DNA of 64,000 nt from Streptomyces sp. Tu 3180 (GTDB lineage Bacteria > Actinomycetota > Actinomycetes > Streptomycetales > Streptomycetaceae). Below are positions 1 to 8,513 of the stretch, in pieces (positions within the stretch are counted from its first letter, which is position 1; every line of letters starts with the position of its first letter). A program made the translations under genes and the position numbers. Location: assembly GCF_009852415.1 (NCBI RefSeq), contig NZ_WOXS01000002.1:4690001-4754000 (forward strand). The letters are read 5' to 3'. The notes below the pieces were generated by a model. It did no database searches and was not told the DNA's origin. It saw only the letters and a list, made by a program, of their open reading frames with translations.

Positions 1-225
1 TCGCAGGACAAGGCCCCGCAGGCCATCGGGTCCCTGGTGGGCAAGGCGGCCAAGTCCGTCGGCAAGGCCGCCACCAAGGCCGCCAACAAGGCCACGGCCG
101 TCGGCAAGGGCATGGCCGTGGTGGCGAAGAGCAACGCCGACAACATGCTGTCGCACGGCAGCGTCTTCGCCCCTCCGGCGAACCTGCCGCAGGGAGTCAC
201 GGCCGACACGGTCTTCGACCGCTGA
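1..225 (+). CDS. 3' end of an Ala/Lys-rich protein (partial)
   Basis: The frame is open from the first base, so the start lies outside the window. About 74 residues are visible: a basic, low-complexity stretch built of repeated KAA/GKA units, then a tail ending TADTVFDR. The stop lies 7 nt before the next start, so it probably shares a transcript with the DUF5819/HTTM pair. A GTG at 37 could be an internal start but has no ribosome site. I do not recognise the family. The Ala/Lys-rich helix-like composition suggests a nucleic-acid- or membrane-surface-binding segment, which is only an inference. Confidence 0.6.
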   Translation, partial: SQDKAPQAIGSLVGKAAKSVGKAATKAANKATAVGKGMAVVAKSNADNMLSHGSVFAPPANLPQGVTADTVFDR

Positions 226-232
226 GCACCAC

Positions 233-874
233 GTGACGCACCCGTACCGCACCACCAGGAGGGCGGCGCTCGTTGTCGGCGGCGCCCTCCTGGGCGCCCA
301 CATGACCATGGCCGCGCTGTCCCAGGCGCCGCTCAGCCCGGCGAAACTCGTCTACGGCGACCGGGTGGCGGAATACCTCGACCCGTACTTCTCGCAGAAC
401 TGGCAGCTCTTCGCCCCGACGCCCGTCTCCGACGACCGCGGCATCCTGGCGAGGGCCGCCTGCGCGGACGGATCGGTGACGCGGTACCACGACGTGTCGG
501 CCCGTGGCGTGGAGAAGGCGCGGGCCTCCCGCTTCTTCCCGTCGCGGGAGGTCCGTATCGTCTCCGCGCACCTGCAGAACATCACCAGCAGCGAGGAACT
601 GCTCAGGAGGATCCGCCAGCAGCAGACCAACGACAAGAAGCCCGTGCTGCCCCCGCTGCCCTACGAGAAGGCCACCGAGGCGGAGGCGGTGAAAGGGCTG
701 TCCCGGTACGCCTACGACCAGATGCCCGCCGCGTGCGGCGGAGAAGCGGTGAAGGTCCAGGTCCGCATGTACGTGCACGAGTTGCCGCCGTGGTCGAAGC
801 GTCGTGACCCCTCCGCCGAAGGAAAGGTCCTGGTGAAGGATTTCGCCTGGCAGAAGACCCGGGATCTGCGATGA
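233..874 (+). CDS. DUF5819 family membrane-anchored protein
   Basis: The 213-residue protein has one N-terminal hydrophobic segment (about residues 11-30) acting as signal anchor, followed by the PYFSQNWQLFAPTP block (residues 51-64) typical of DUF5819. The rest is predicted to lie outside the membrane. The family has no established function, but it is commonly found beside HTTM (vitamin K-dependent carboxylase-like) membrane proteins, as here: its stop overlaps the next ATG (ATGA). That overlap implies translational coupling and probably a complex. The start is GTG; no good ribosome site is visible, so it may be coupled to the upstream gene. Confidence 0.8.
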   Translation: MTHPYRTTRRAALVVGGALLGAHMTMAALSQAPLSPAKLVYGDRVAEYLDPYFSQNWQLFAPTPVSDDRGILARAACADGSVTRYHDVSARGVEKARASRFFPSREVRIVSAHLQNITSSEELLRRIRQQQTNDKKPVLPPLPYEKATEAEAVKGLSRYAYDQMPAACGGEAVKVQVRMYVHELPPWSKRRDPSAEGKVLVKDFAWQKTRDLR

Positions 875-1893
875 GGAGGTCCCTGAGGAACGTCACCGCC
901 CGGCTGGATTCCTGGTCCCTGGACCCCGTGGCCGTCACCGGCGTGTCGGGAACACGCGTGCTGCTCGGTTTCGTCGGGCTCATGTACTACGCGAGCCAGT
1001 ACCAGGAGCGGAACTACCTGTTCGGCCCCGACGGGGTGCTGCCGCACGAGGAGTTCGAGGCACAGCTGACCGGCTTCAGCCTGTACACGCTGTCGGCGTC
1101 GCCCGGGTACTTCCAGCTCGTCTACCACCTGGGGATGGCCGCCGCGCTGGCCGTGATGCTCGGCGTCGGCGGCCGGCCCGGACTGGCGCTCCACTGGGCG
1201 CTGCTGTGGTCCGTCTACCAGCGGCAGCCCGGCCTCCTGGACGGCGGGGACAACCTCGCGTACGTCGTCATCCCGTTCCTGCTCCTGACGCGCTGCTACG
1301 ACCGGTTCGCCCTGCCCACCGGCCTCGCGGACCGTCTCGCCCAGCGGGTTCCCGGGCGACTGCGCGCGGTGTCCGTGCCGTTCCACAACCTGGGCGTCCT
1401 CATGGTGGCGGCGCAGATCTGCCTGGTCTACGTCGTCTCCGGCCTCTACAAGGTCATGGGCGAGGAGTGGCAGGACGGCACCGCGCTCTTCTACATCATG
1501 CGCGTCGCGGAGTTCGAACTGCCCGGCTGGTCGGACCTGGTGTACGAGAACGACCTCCTGGTCGTGCTCGGCACCTACGGGACGGTCGCCTTCCTGGTCT
1601 ACTTCCCCCTGGGCGTGCTCGTCCCGGCACTGCGTCCCTGGGCGGCCGCCGCCTCCGTCTGCTTCCACCTGTCGATCGCGTTCTTCATGGGGCTGACCGG
1701 CTTCGCCCTGACGATGATCGCGTGCGATCTGGTCTTCCTGTCCGGCGCCCTCGACCGTGCCCTGTCGTGGGTCCGGGGCAGGCTTCCCGGGGCCCGGACG
1801 CCCGAGGCGGAGGCGGAAGCACCCCCGAAGGCGGAGCGACCGGGCGGGGAGAGCGGAACGAGGACGGCCGCACCCGAGGCCGAACCCGTCTGA
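871..1893 (+). CDS. HTTM-domain (VKGC-like) integral membrane protein
   Basis: A 340-residue polytopic membrane protein with several hydrophobic helices between about residues 25 and 295. It carries the early YYASQYQERNYLFGPDGVLP region characteristic of HTTM proteins, the bacterial relatives of vitamin K-dependent gamma-carboxylase. The C-terminal 40 residues are hydrophilic and Glu/Pro/Ala-rich, probably a cytoplasmic tail. The start overlaps the DUF5819 stop. Substrates of bacterial HTTM proteins are mostly unknown. Pairing with DUF5819 suggests a two-part membrane enzyme or transport unit acting on a secreted or membrane substrate. The family call is firm; the function is not. Confidence 0.8.
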   Translation: MRRSLRNVTARLDSWSLDPVAVTGVSGTRVLLGFVGLMYYASQYQERNYLFGPDGVLPHEEFEAQLTGFSLYTLSASPGYFQLVYHLGMAAALAVMLGVGGRPGLALHWALLWSVYQRQPGLLDGGDNLAYVVIPFLLLTRCYDRFALPTGLADRLAQRVPGRLRAVSVPFHNLGVLMVAAQICLVYVVSGLYKVMGEEWQDGTALFYIMRVAEFELPGWSDLVYENDLLVVLGTYGTVAFLVYFPLGVLVPALRPWAAAASVCFHLSIAFFMGLTGFALTMIACDLVFLSGALDRALSWVRGRLPGARTPEAEAEAPPKAERPGGESGTRTAAPEAEPV

Positions 1894-1936
1894 CCGACAT
1901 CCGACCGACATCCGACCGACAGGAGCGACGGACAAC

Positions 1937-2788
1937 GTGCCCACCCCGATCTGCCTGCTGGGCGGCGCCGGTATCGACGACCGGACCGCCCACGGCCATG
2001 ACCAGGACCGGTTCGTGGAAATCGGTTCCCTCAGCAAGGTGTTCACCGGAACCGTCCTGACCCGGCTGGCGAAGGACGGGGTCGTCGGCCTCGACACCCC
2101 GCTGGAGGAGTGCCTGGAGGAGGTGCCCGCCGGGACGGGCATCACGCTCCGGCACCTCGCCGAGCACACCTCGGGCCTGCCGCGCCTGCCCGCCGGCCCC
2201 GCCGGCCCGCCCGACGACCCGTACGCCCCCTTCACCGAACAGGCCCTGCGCGCCTCGCTGCGCGAGCTGGACCGGGTGGCCACGGGACGGCTGGGGGAGG
2301 AGGAGTACTCCAACCTCGGGTACGCCGTGCTCGGGCACGCCCTCACCACCGTCACGGGACGCCCGTACCAACAACTCGTGGACGAGCACGTCCTGTCGCC
2401 GCTGGGGCTGGAGGCGGGTGCGGTGACCGCGCTGCCGCCGCAGGAGCGACGCCTCGTCCCGCGCGGTCTGCTCGGCCGGCCCCGCCCCCTGTGGACCCTG
2501 ACCGGACCGATCCTGCCGGCCGGCGGTCTGTGGTCCACCTGCCGGACCCTGTCCCGGGTCGTGGTCGGACTGCTCGTCGAGCGCCGGCTGGGCCCGCCCG
2601 CGCCCAGTTGGCGGCGCGGCTCCTCGATCACGTGGCACAACGGCGCCACGCGCGGCTCGTCCGTCGTGGCCGCCGCGCACGACGACGGCCGCTGGATCGT
2701 CCTGCACCGCCTGGGCGACGCGGCCGGCACCGAGCGTCTCGCCAGGAAAGCCCTTCTCGCGGCTCCCGCGCCGCGCGGCGGGACCTGA
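1937..2788 (+). CDS. serine hydrolase (beta-lactamase/PBP-like fold)
   Basis: I chose GTG 1937 because AGGAG lies 11 nt upstream and the frame before it is not protein-like; this gives 283 residues. Catalytic motifs of the class C beta-lactamase/DD-peptidase superfamily are present: SLSK at residues 31-34 (nucleophile Ser31, general base Lys34), YSN at 124-126, and an HNG triad near residue 236. There is no signal peptide, and the N-terminus begins almost at the catalytic domain. The protein is therefore either cytoplasmic or relies on the membrane proteins beside it. It sits 43 nt after the HTTM gene in an apparent operon. The substrate is unknown; an esterase or transacylase role is as likely as a peptidase role. 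Confidence 0.8.
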   Translation: MPTPICLLGGAGIDDRTAHGHDQDRFVEIGSLSKVFTGTVLTRLAKDGVVGLDTPLEECLEEVPAGTGITLRHLAEHTSGLPRLPAGPAGPPDDPYAPFTEQALRASLRELDRVATGRLGEEEYSNLGYAVLGHALTTVTGRPYQQLVDEHVLSPLGLEAGAVTALPPQERRLVPRGLLGRPRPLWTLTGPILPAGGLWSTCRTLSRVVVGLLVERRLGPPAPSWRRGSSITWHNGATRGSSVVAAAHDDGRWIVLHRLGDAAGTERLARKALLAAPAPRGGT

Positions 2789-2822
2789 TCACCACCACCG
2801 ACAGAGAGCCACAGGGAGCGTC

Positions 2823-3029
2823 ATGAGGATCGCCTGGTTCGCCTGGCTGGCGAGGAACTTCGGTGCATACGGGTACGGCGACGGGCCGTTGCGCGCCGCG
2901 ATCGGCACGGGCGCCGTGCTGGTGACCGCCGCGCTGCTCTGGTGCGCGCTGCACCGCAACCGGCCCGCCGCCGTGGCCGCCGCCGGCCTCACCTGCGCCC
3001 TGGGCATCGGGTGGCTGGCCTTCCACTGA
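2823..3029 (+). CDS. small membrane protein, 68 residues
   Basis: Two hydrophobic helices (about residues 23-41 and 48-66) with a short basic N-terminus beginning MRIAWFAWLARNFGAYGYGDG. Codon third positions are almost all G/C, and the start is preceded by a purine-rich stretch (AGGGAG). It lies between the serine hydrolase and the FAD oxidoreductase with gaps of 34 and 10 nt, so it belongs to the same operon. I do not recognise a family. It may be a small subunit or anchor for the cluster's enzymes. Confidence 0.6.
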   Translation: MRIAWFAWLARNFGAYGYGDGPLRAAIGTGAVLVTAALLWCALHRNRPAAVAAAGLTCALGIGWLAFH

Positions 3030-3039
3030 GAGGACGTTC

Positions 3040-4509
3040 ATGACGGACGCCGTCGTCGTCGGTTCCGGGCCGAACGGGCTCGCCGCCGCGCTCACCCTCG
3101 CCCGCGCCGGGCTCCGGGTCGAGGTGTTCGAGGCGCACGACCGCATCGGCGGGGGACTGCGCTCGGAACCGCTGTTCGACTCGGAGGTGGTGCACGACAT
3201 CTGCGCGGCCGTCCACCCCATGGCGCCGGTGTCCCCGTTCATGCGGTCGCTCGGCCTGGAGGCGCACGGCGTCGCCCTGCTGCACTCCCCGGCCGCCTAC
3301 GCGCACCCCCTCAAGGGCCGGCCGGCCGCCCTGGCCTGGCGTGACCTCGACGCCACCTGCGCCGGACTCGGCGGGGACGGGCCGCGCTGGCGGCGGCTGA
3401 TGCTCCCGCTGATGGAGCGTTCCGCGGACGTGGTGGAGCTGATGCTCTCCACACAGCGCACGCCGCCGAACCCGAGGGCCCTGGCCGTCCTGGCCACCCG
3501 TCTGCCGGCCCAGGCCCTGCGCGCCGGCGGCGGCCTGCGCACCGAGGCGGCCCGGGCTCTCCTCACGGGGGTGGCCGCCCACGGCATCGGCCGGCTCCCC
3601 TCACCGGCGTCCGCCGCGGTCGCCCTGCTGCTCGGGCACCTCGCCCACACCACCGGCTGGCCCGTCCCGCGGGGCGGCTCCGGGGCCGTCGCCGCCGTCA
3701 TGGCCGCGCAGATCGAGCGGCTCGGCGGCCGGATCCACACCGGCGTCCGGGTGGACAGCCTGCGGGACCTGCCCGCCCGCGGCCTCACCCTGCTGGACGT
3801 CTCGCCCCGCGAACTGGCCCGGATCGCCCCGCTGCCCACCGGGTACCTCCGCGCCCTGTCCCGCTACCGGTACGGCCCGGGCGCCGCCAAGGCCGACTTC
3901 CTCGTCGAGGGGGCGATCCCCTGGTCCGACCCCCGCCTCTCCCGGGCCGCCACGATCCACCTGGGCGGGTCCCACGGCACGGCACCGGAACTGGCCCGCG
4001 CCGAGACCGCGACCGCCCGGGGCCTGAGGACCCCGCACCCGTACGTCATCGTGGTCGACCCGGCCGCCGCGGACCCGGCACGGGCCGTCCGGGGCAGGAG
4101 ACCGGTGTGGGCCTACGCGCACGTGCCCCACGGCGACACCCGCGACCCCCTGCCGATGATCCGCGCCGCCCTCGAGAACCACGCCCCGGGCTTCACCGAC
4201 ACGGTGATCGCCGAGCGCGGCGTGCCGGCGGCCCGGCTGGGCGCGTACAACGCGAACTACGTGGGCGGCGACATCGCCTCCGGCGCGATGACCCTGTGGC
4301 AGACGCTGGCCCGTCCCGTGCCCCGCTGGAACCCCTACCGGACGCCGCTGCCCGGCACGTGGCTGTGCTCCTCGGCGACCCCGCCGGGCCCCTCGGTCCA
4401 CGGCATGTGCGGGTACCACGCGGCCCGGGCAGCGCTGGACACCTGGCCGGAGACGGCCCGGACCGCTCCCGCCAGGCTCGGCCGGGGCGGCCGCACGCGC
4501 GGGGGGTGA
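3040..4509 (+). CDS. FAD/NAD(P)-dependent oxidoreductase, phytoene desaturase-like
   Basis: The 489-residue protein opens with the dinucleotide-binding motif GSGPNGLAAALTLARAG, followed by an acidic residue ending beta-2 (EVFEAHDRIGGGLRS), the signature of the amine oxidase/phytoene desaturase flavoprotein superfamily. A C-terminal segment around GMCGYHAARAAL matches the place where these enzymes close the FAD site. ATG 3040 follows GAGAGGACGTTC. It is the last large gene of the cluster. The family oxidises or isomerises isoprenoid-like or hydrophobic substrates, so a lipid-like substrate shared with the HTTM/DUF5819 proteins is plausible but unproven. Confidence 0.8.
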   Translation: MTDAVVVGSGPNGLAAALTLARAGLRVEVFEAHDRIGGGLRSEPLFDSEVVHDICAAVHPMAPVSPFMRSLGLEAHGVALLHSPAAYAHPLKGRPAALAWRDLDATCAGLGGDGPRWRRLMLPLMERSADVVELMLSTQRTPPNPRALAVLATRLPAQALRAGGGLRTEAARALLTGVAAHGIGRLPSPASAAVALLLGHLAHTTGWPVPRGGSGAVAAVMAAQIERLGGRIHTGVRVDSLRDLPARGLTLLDVSPRELARIAPLPTGYLRALSRYRYGPGAAKADFLVEGAIPWSDPRLSRAATIHLGGSHGTAPELARAETATARGLRTPHPYVIVVDPAAADPARAVRGRRPVWAYAHVPHGDTRDPLPMIRAALENHAPGFTDTVIAERGVPAARLGAYNANYVGGDIASGAMTLWQTLARPVPRWNPYRTPLPGTWLCSSATPPGPSVHGMCGYHAARAALDTWPETARTAPARLGRGGRTRGG

Positions 4510-4533
4510 CGCCTCCCGCGCCCGGAGAGCGCC

Positions 4534-4686
4534 GTGCCGGCCCGGGACCACGTCGGGCCCGACGCGATCAGGGCGCTGCGGCGCCACCTGGACCTCTTCG
4601 ACTACGACCGCGCCGTCGACGGGGTCGCCGGAGCGAGGACCAGGGCCGCGTTCCCGGACTTCAACAGCATCGACCACTGCGCCTGA
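4534..4686 (+). CDS. small hypothetical protein, 50 residues
   Basis: This short frame starts at GTG 4534 with GGAGAG five bases upstream and ends at TGA 4684-4686. Nearly every codon has G or C in third position (only one exception), the pattern of expressed genes here. The peptide is acidic/basic mixed, with LRRHLDLFDYDRAVDG and a Cys near the end (DHCA). It sits 24 nt after the flavoprotein and just before a strong hairpin, so it would be the last gene of the operon. It could instead be the remnant of a longer gene. No family recognised. Confidence 0.45.
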   Translation: MPARDHVGPDAIRALRRHLDLFDYDRAVDGVAGARTRAAFPDFNSIDHCA

Positions 4687-4695
4687 GCGAACGCC

Positions 4696-4732
4696 GCGGC
4701 CCGTCCTCCCACCGGGGGAGAGGACGGGCCGC
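4696..4732. terminator. bidirectional hairpin terminator between convergent genes
   Basis: A perfect 13-bp inverted repeat (GCGGCCCGTCCTC at 4696-4708 and its complement at 4720-4732) with an 11-nt loop. It lies between the end of the 1-4.7 kb operon and the end of argS on the opposite strand, so it can serve both. Confidence 0.75.
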
Positions 4733-4754
4733 GTGCCGCTCGCCGGCGGAGGCG

Positions 4755-6533
4755 TCAGAGCCGCTCGGGCGTCCGGATGCCCAGCAGCGCCATGCCCCGG
4801 TGGAGCGTCCGGGCCGTCACGTCGCACAGGAACAGGCGGTTGGCCACCTGCTCGGGCGACTCGGCCTTCAGCACCGGGCACTTGTCGTAGAACGACGTGT
4901 ACAGCGACGCCAGCTGGTACAGGTACGCCGCCAGCTTGTGCGGGGCGTACTCGCGCGCCGCCTCGGCCACCGTCTCCGCGAACGCGTCCGCGTGCAGGCC
5001 GAGCGCCCGCTCCGCCTCGTGCAGCCGGAGCTCCGGGTGCGCCGCCGGGCGGACGCCCTCGGGGGCCTTGCGCAGGATCGAGTTGATGCGGGCGTAGGCG
5101 TACTGGAGGTAGACGGACGTGTCGCCGTTCAGCGAGACCATCTGGTCCAGGTCGAACTTGTAGTCCCGGCTCGCCGACGTCGACAGGTCCGCGTACTTCA
5201 CCGCGCCGATGCCCACCTGGGTGCCCCGCTCGGCGATCTCCTCCTCGGACAGGTCCTGCGCCTTCTCCCGGACGACGGCGGAGGCGCGGTCGATCGCCTC
5301 GTCGAGGAGGTCGACCAGGCGGACCGTCTCGCCCTCACGGGTCTTGAACGGCTTGCCGTCCTTGCCGAGGACCGTGCCGAAGGCGAGCTGGACCGCCTTC
5401 ACGTCGTCGTTCAGCCAGCCGGCCCGGCGGGCGGTCTCGAAGACCATCCTGAAGTGCAGCGCCTGGCGGGCGTCCACCACGTACAGCAGGGTGTCCGCCT
5501 TCAGGTGGAAGACGCGGTCGCGGATCGCCGACAGGTCGGTCGCCGCGTAGCCGAAGCCGCCGTCCGACTTCTGCACGATCAGCGGGACCGGGTTGCCGTC
5601 CGGGCCCTTGACGTCGTCGAAGAACACGCACAGCGCGCCCTCGGAGCGGACCGCGACGCCCGACTCCTCCAGCAGGCGGCAGGTCTCCGCGAGCATGTCG
5701 TTGTAGCCGGACTCGCCGACGATGTCGGCGTCGCGGATCTCCATGTCCAGCTTCTCGAAGACGGAGAAGAAGTAGATCTTCGACTCGTCGACGAACTTCT
5801 GCCACATGGCGAGCGTCGCCGGGTCGCCGGCCTGGAGGTCGACCACCCGGCGGCGGGCGCGGGTCTTGAACTCCTCGTCGGAGTCGAACAGCCTGCGGGC
5901 CGCCTTGTAGAGGCGGTCGAGGTTCGACATCGCCTCCTCGCCGGACACCTGGAGGTTCTCGCCGGTCCTGTGGTCCAGCTCGTGCGGGTGCTCGTCCAGG
6001 TACTGGATGAGCATGCCGAACTGGGTGCCCCAGTCGCCGATGTGGTGGCGGCGCACGACGTTCTCGCCGGTGAACTCCAGCAGCCGGACGACGGAGTCGC
6101 CGATCACCGCGGACCGCAGGTGCCCGACGTGCATCTCCTTCGCCACGTTCGGCTGGGCGTAGTCGATGACCGTGGTGCCAGGGCGGTCGGCGGACGGCAC
6201 GCCGAGGCGGCCCGTGTCGTCCGCGTACCGCGCGGCCAGGTTCCCCGTGATCGCCCGGTCCGCGATCGTGATGTTGAGGAAGCCGGGTCCGGAGACCTCG
6301 ACGTCCTGGATCAGGTCGTCGCCGGTGACGATGTGCGCGACGACCTCGGCCGCCAGCTCCCGCGGGTTCGCCTTCGCCTTCTTGGCCAGCGCGAGGATGC
6401 CGTTGGCCTGGAAGTCCGCCCGGTCGCTTCGTCGCAGCAGCGGGTCCGCGCCGGCGGCCTCCGGCCGGGTGGCCGAAAGGGCGGACGCGAGCTGCTGCTG
6501 GACGGAGTCGCTGAGGGACGTGACCGAGGCCAT
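4755..6533 (-). CDS. argS: arginine-tRNA ligase
   Basis: The 592-residue class I aminoacyl-tRNA synthetase charges tRNA-Arg with arginine in the cytoplasm. Visible features are the N-terminal Arg-tRNA synthetase domain, the HIGH-type motif as HVGH within NVAKEMHVGHLRSAVIGD, and a C-terminal DALR anticodon-binding domain ending in GIRTPERL. The length is normal for bacteria. The start codon ATG at 6533 faces lysS across a 160-bp divergent promoter region. A minus-strand GATACT (plus 6580-6585) may be its -10 element. Confidence 0.96.
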   Translation of the reverse strand: MASVTSLSDSVQQQLASALSATRPEAAGADPLLRRSDRADFQANGILALAKKAKANPRELAAEVVAHIVTGDDLIQDVEVSGPGFLNITIADRAITGNLAARYADDTGRLGVPSADRPGTTVIDYAQPNVAKEMHVGHLRSAVIGDSVVRLLEFTGENVVRRHHIGDWGTQFGMLIQYLDEHPHELDHRTGENLQVSGEEAMSNLDRLYKAARRLFDSDEEFKTRARRRVVDLQAGDPATLAMWQKFVDESKIYFFSVFEKLDMEIRDADIVGESGYNDMLAETCRLLEESGVAVRSEGALCVFFDDVKGPDGNPVPLIVQKSDGGFGYAATDLSAIRDRVFHLKADTLLYVVDARQALHFRMVFETARRAGWLNDDVKAVQLAFGTVLGKDGKPFKTREGETVRLVDLLDEAIDRASAVVREKAQDLSEEEIAERGTQVGIGAVKYADLSTSASRDYKFDLDQMVSLNGDTSVYLQYAYARINSILRKAPEGVRPAAHPELRLHEAERALGLHADAFAETVAEAAREYAPHKLAAYLYQLASLYTSFYDKCPVLKAESPEQVANRLFLCDVTARTLHRGMALLGIRTPERL

Positions 6534-6579
6534 GGAGTGGCTGCCGTTCTCTCGGGTTCGTGGACTGCTGCGGAAGTCG

Positions 6580-6693
6580 AGTATCCCACGCGGTGAAAAG
6601 CGGTTTTCGCGGATGCGGGCGGGCCTGGGAGAATGGAGCGGTCAGCCGTGCGACCGTACCGGCTGCCCGAGCAGAAAGAAGGACGTGCCGATC
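6580..6693. promoter_or_regulatory. divergent argS/lysS promoter region
   Basis: The spacer holds a minus-strand GATACT (plus 6580-6585) suited as -10 for argS. An AT-rich inverted repeat GAAAAGCGGTTTTC lies at 6595-6608, unusual in this GC-rich DNA. A plus-strand GAGAAT upstream of lysS is a weaker -10 candidate. I see no T-box-like structure. The repeat could be an operator shared by the two synthetase genes. Confidence 0.35.
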
Positions 6694-8439
6694 GTGGCTC
6701 AGAGCACCGAGACCACCGACTGGGTCTCCCGTTTCGCGGATGAGGTCATCGAGGAGTCGGAGCGTCGGGCCCCGGGCAAACCGGTCGTCGTCGCGTCCGG
6801 CCTCTCCCCCTCCGGCCCGATCCACCTGGGCAACCTCCGCGAGGTCATGACCCCGCACCTCGTCGCCGACGAGATCCGCCGCCGCGGCCACCGGGTCCGG
6901 CACCTGATCTCCTGGGACGACTACGACCGGTACCGCAAGGTGCCGGCCGGTGTCGACGGCGTCGACGAGACCTGGTCCGAGCACATCGGCAAGCCGCTGA
7001 CCTCCGTCCCGGCACCGAAGGGCTCCGCGCACCCGAACTGGGCCGAGCACTTCAAGGCCGCGATGGTCGAGTCGCTGGCCCAGCTGGGTGTGGAGTTCGA
7101 CGGGATCAGCCAGACGGAGCAGTACACCTCCGGGGTCTACCGCGAGCAGATCCTGCACGCCATGAAGCACCGGCACGACATCGACGCGGTCCTCGCCCAG
7201 TACCGGACCAAGCCGAAGCCCGCCGACCAGAAGAAGCAGCAGGCCAAGCAGAAGCCGGTCGACGAGGCCGAGCTGGAGGCCGCCGAGGGCTCGGGCGCCG
7301 CCGCCGAGGACGACGGCAGCTCCGGCGCCGGCGGGTACTTCCCGTACAAGCCGTACTGCGGCAACTGCGAGAAGGACCTGACCACCGTCGCCTCCTACGA
7401 CGACGACTCCACCGAGCTGACCTACGCCTGCACCGCGTGCGGCTTCTCCGAGACCGTCCGGCTCGACGAGTTCAACCGCGGCAAGCTGGTCTGGAAGGTC
7501 GACTGGCCGATGCGGTGGGCCTACGAGGGCGTGATCTTCGAGCCGAGCGGCGTGGACCACTCCTCGCCCGGGTCGTCGTTCCAGGTCGGCGGGCAGATCG
7601 TCGGGATCTTCGGCGGCAAGCAGCCCATCGGGCCCATGTACGCCTTCGTCGGCATCAGCGGCATGGCCAAGATGTCGTCCTCGCGCGGCGGCGTGCCCAC
7701 GCCCGCCGACGCGCTGAAGATCATGGAGCCGCAGCTGCTGCGCTGGCTGTACGCCCGCCGCAGGCCCAACCAGTCCTTCAAGATCGCCTTCGACCAGGAG
7801 ATCCAGCGCCTCTACGACGAGTGGGACCGGCTGGACGCCAAGGTCGCCGACGGCACCGCGCTGCCCGCCGACGCCGCCGCGCACTCCCGCGCGGTGCGCA
7901 CCGCGAGCGGTGAGCTGCCGAGGACGCCCCGGCCGCTGCCGTACCGCACCCTCGCCTCCGTCGCCGACATCACCGCCGGCCACGAGGACCAGGCGCTGCG
8001 CATCCTCAGCGAGCTCGACCCGGCCCGCCCGCTCGCCTCGCTCGACGAGGCCCGGCCGCGCTACGACAGGGCCGAGGCGTGGATCAACACCCACGTCCCC
8101 GCCGACCAGCGCACCATCGTCCGCGCGGAGCCCGACGCCGAGCTGCTGAAGTCGCTCGACGAGCAGGGCCGGCAGTCCCTGCGCCTCCTGCTCGACGGAC
8201 TCGCCGACCACTGGTCGCTGGACGGGCTCACCCACCTCGTCTACGGCGTGCCCAAGGTCCAGGCGGGCTTCTCCGCCGACGCCACGCCCAAGGAGCTGCC
8301 GCCGGAGATCAAGACCGCCCAGCGGTCGTTCTTCGCGCTGCTCTACCACCTGCTGGTCGGGCGGGACACCGGCCCGCGCCTGCCCACGCTGCTGCTCGCG
8401 GTGGGACAGGACCGGGTGCGGACGCTGCTCGGGGAGTAG
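6694..8439 (+). CDS. lysS: class I lysine-tRNA ligase
   Basis: This is the archaeal-type class I lysyl-tRNA synthetase used by streptomycetes, not the class II enzyme. The HIGH motif is HLGN (SGPIHLGNLREV), the KMSKS motif is KMSSS (ISGMAKMSSSRGG), and a zinc site CGNC...CTACG lies mid-protein after a low-complexity Lys/Gln/Glu insertion. I prefer GTG 6694 (581 residues) because AAGAAGGA sits about 10 nt upstream; GTG 6685 is too close to it. It is transcribed divergently from argS and ends at a long hairpin. Confidence 0.95.
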   Translation: MAQSTETTDWVSRFADEVIEESERRAPGKPVVVASGLSPSGPIHLGNLREVMTPHLVADEIRRRGHRVRHLISWDDYDRYRKVPAGVDGVDETWSEHIGKPLTSVPAPKGSAHPNWAEHFKAAMVESLAQLGVEFDGISQTEQYTSGVYREQILHAMKHRHDIDAVLAQYRTKPKPADQKKQQAKQKPVDEAELEAAEGSGAAAEDDGSSGAGGYFPYKPYCGNCEKDLTTVASYDDDSTELTYACTACGFSETVRLDEFNRGKLVWKVDWPMRWAYEGVIFEPSGVDHSSPGSSFQVGGQIVGIFGGKQPIGPMYAFVGISGMAKMSSSRGGVPTPADALKIMEPQLLRWLYARRRPNQSFKIAFDQEIQRLYDEWDRLDAKVADGTALPADAAAHSRAVRTASGELPRTPRPLPYRTLASVADITAGHEDQALRILSELDPARPLASLDEARPRYDRAEAWINTHVPADQRTIVRAEPDAELLKSLDEQGRQSLRLLLDGLADHWSLDGLTHLVYGVPKVQAGFSADATPKELPPEIKTAQRSFFALLYHLLVGRDTGPRLPTLLLAVGQDRVRTLLGE

Positions 8440-8450
8440 ACCGCGGTTCG

Positions 8451-8498
8451 ACGACGACGGGGGCGCCCGGTGATCTCACCGGGCGCCCCCGTCGTCGT
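8451..8498. terminator. strong bidirectional terminator after lysS
   Basis: A perfect 22-bp stem (8451-8472 with 8477-8498) closed by the tetraloop ATCT, lying between the convergent ends of lysS and the DUF2637 gene. The length and perfection make it a confident intrinsic terminator for both directions, though no long T run follows, as is usual in Streptomyces. Confidence 0.85.
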
Positions 8499-8513
8499 GG
8501 CCGGGCGGTGCGG

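Noticed and set aside
712..2730. Long minus-strand frame opposite the HTTM and hydrolase genes
   Set aside because: High-GC DNA gives long antisense frames; it is basic and low-complexity, with no family motif, and lies over well-supported genes.
6534..6693. T-box riboswitch between argS and lysS
   Set aside because: The spacer is too short and shows no specifier stem or T-box sequence; only a small AT inverted repeat is present.
5335..8349. Thousand-codon minus-strand frame across argS and lysS
   Set aside because: It is a shadow of lysS and argS codon bias, with repetitive Arg/Gly/Val composition and no domain.
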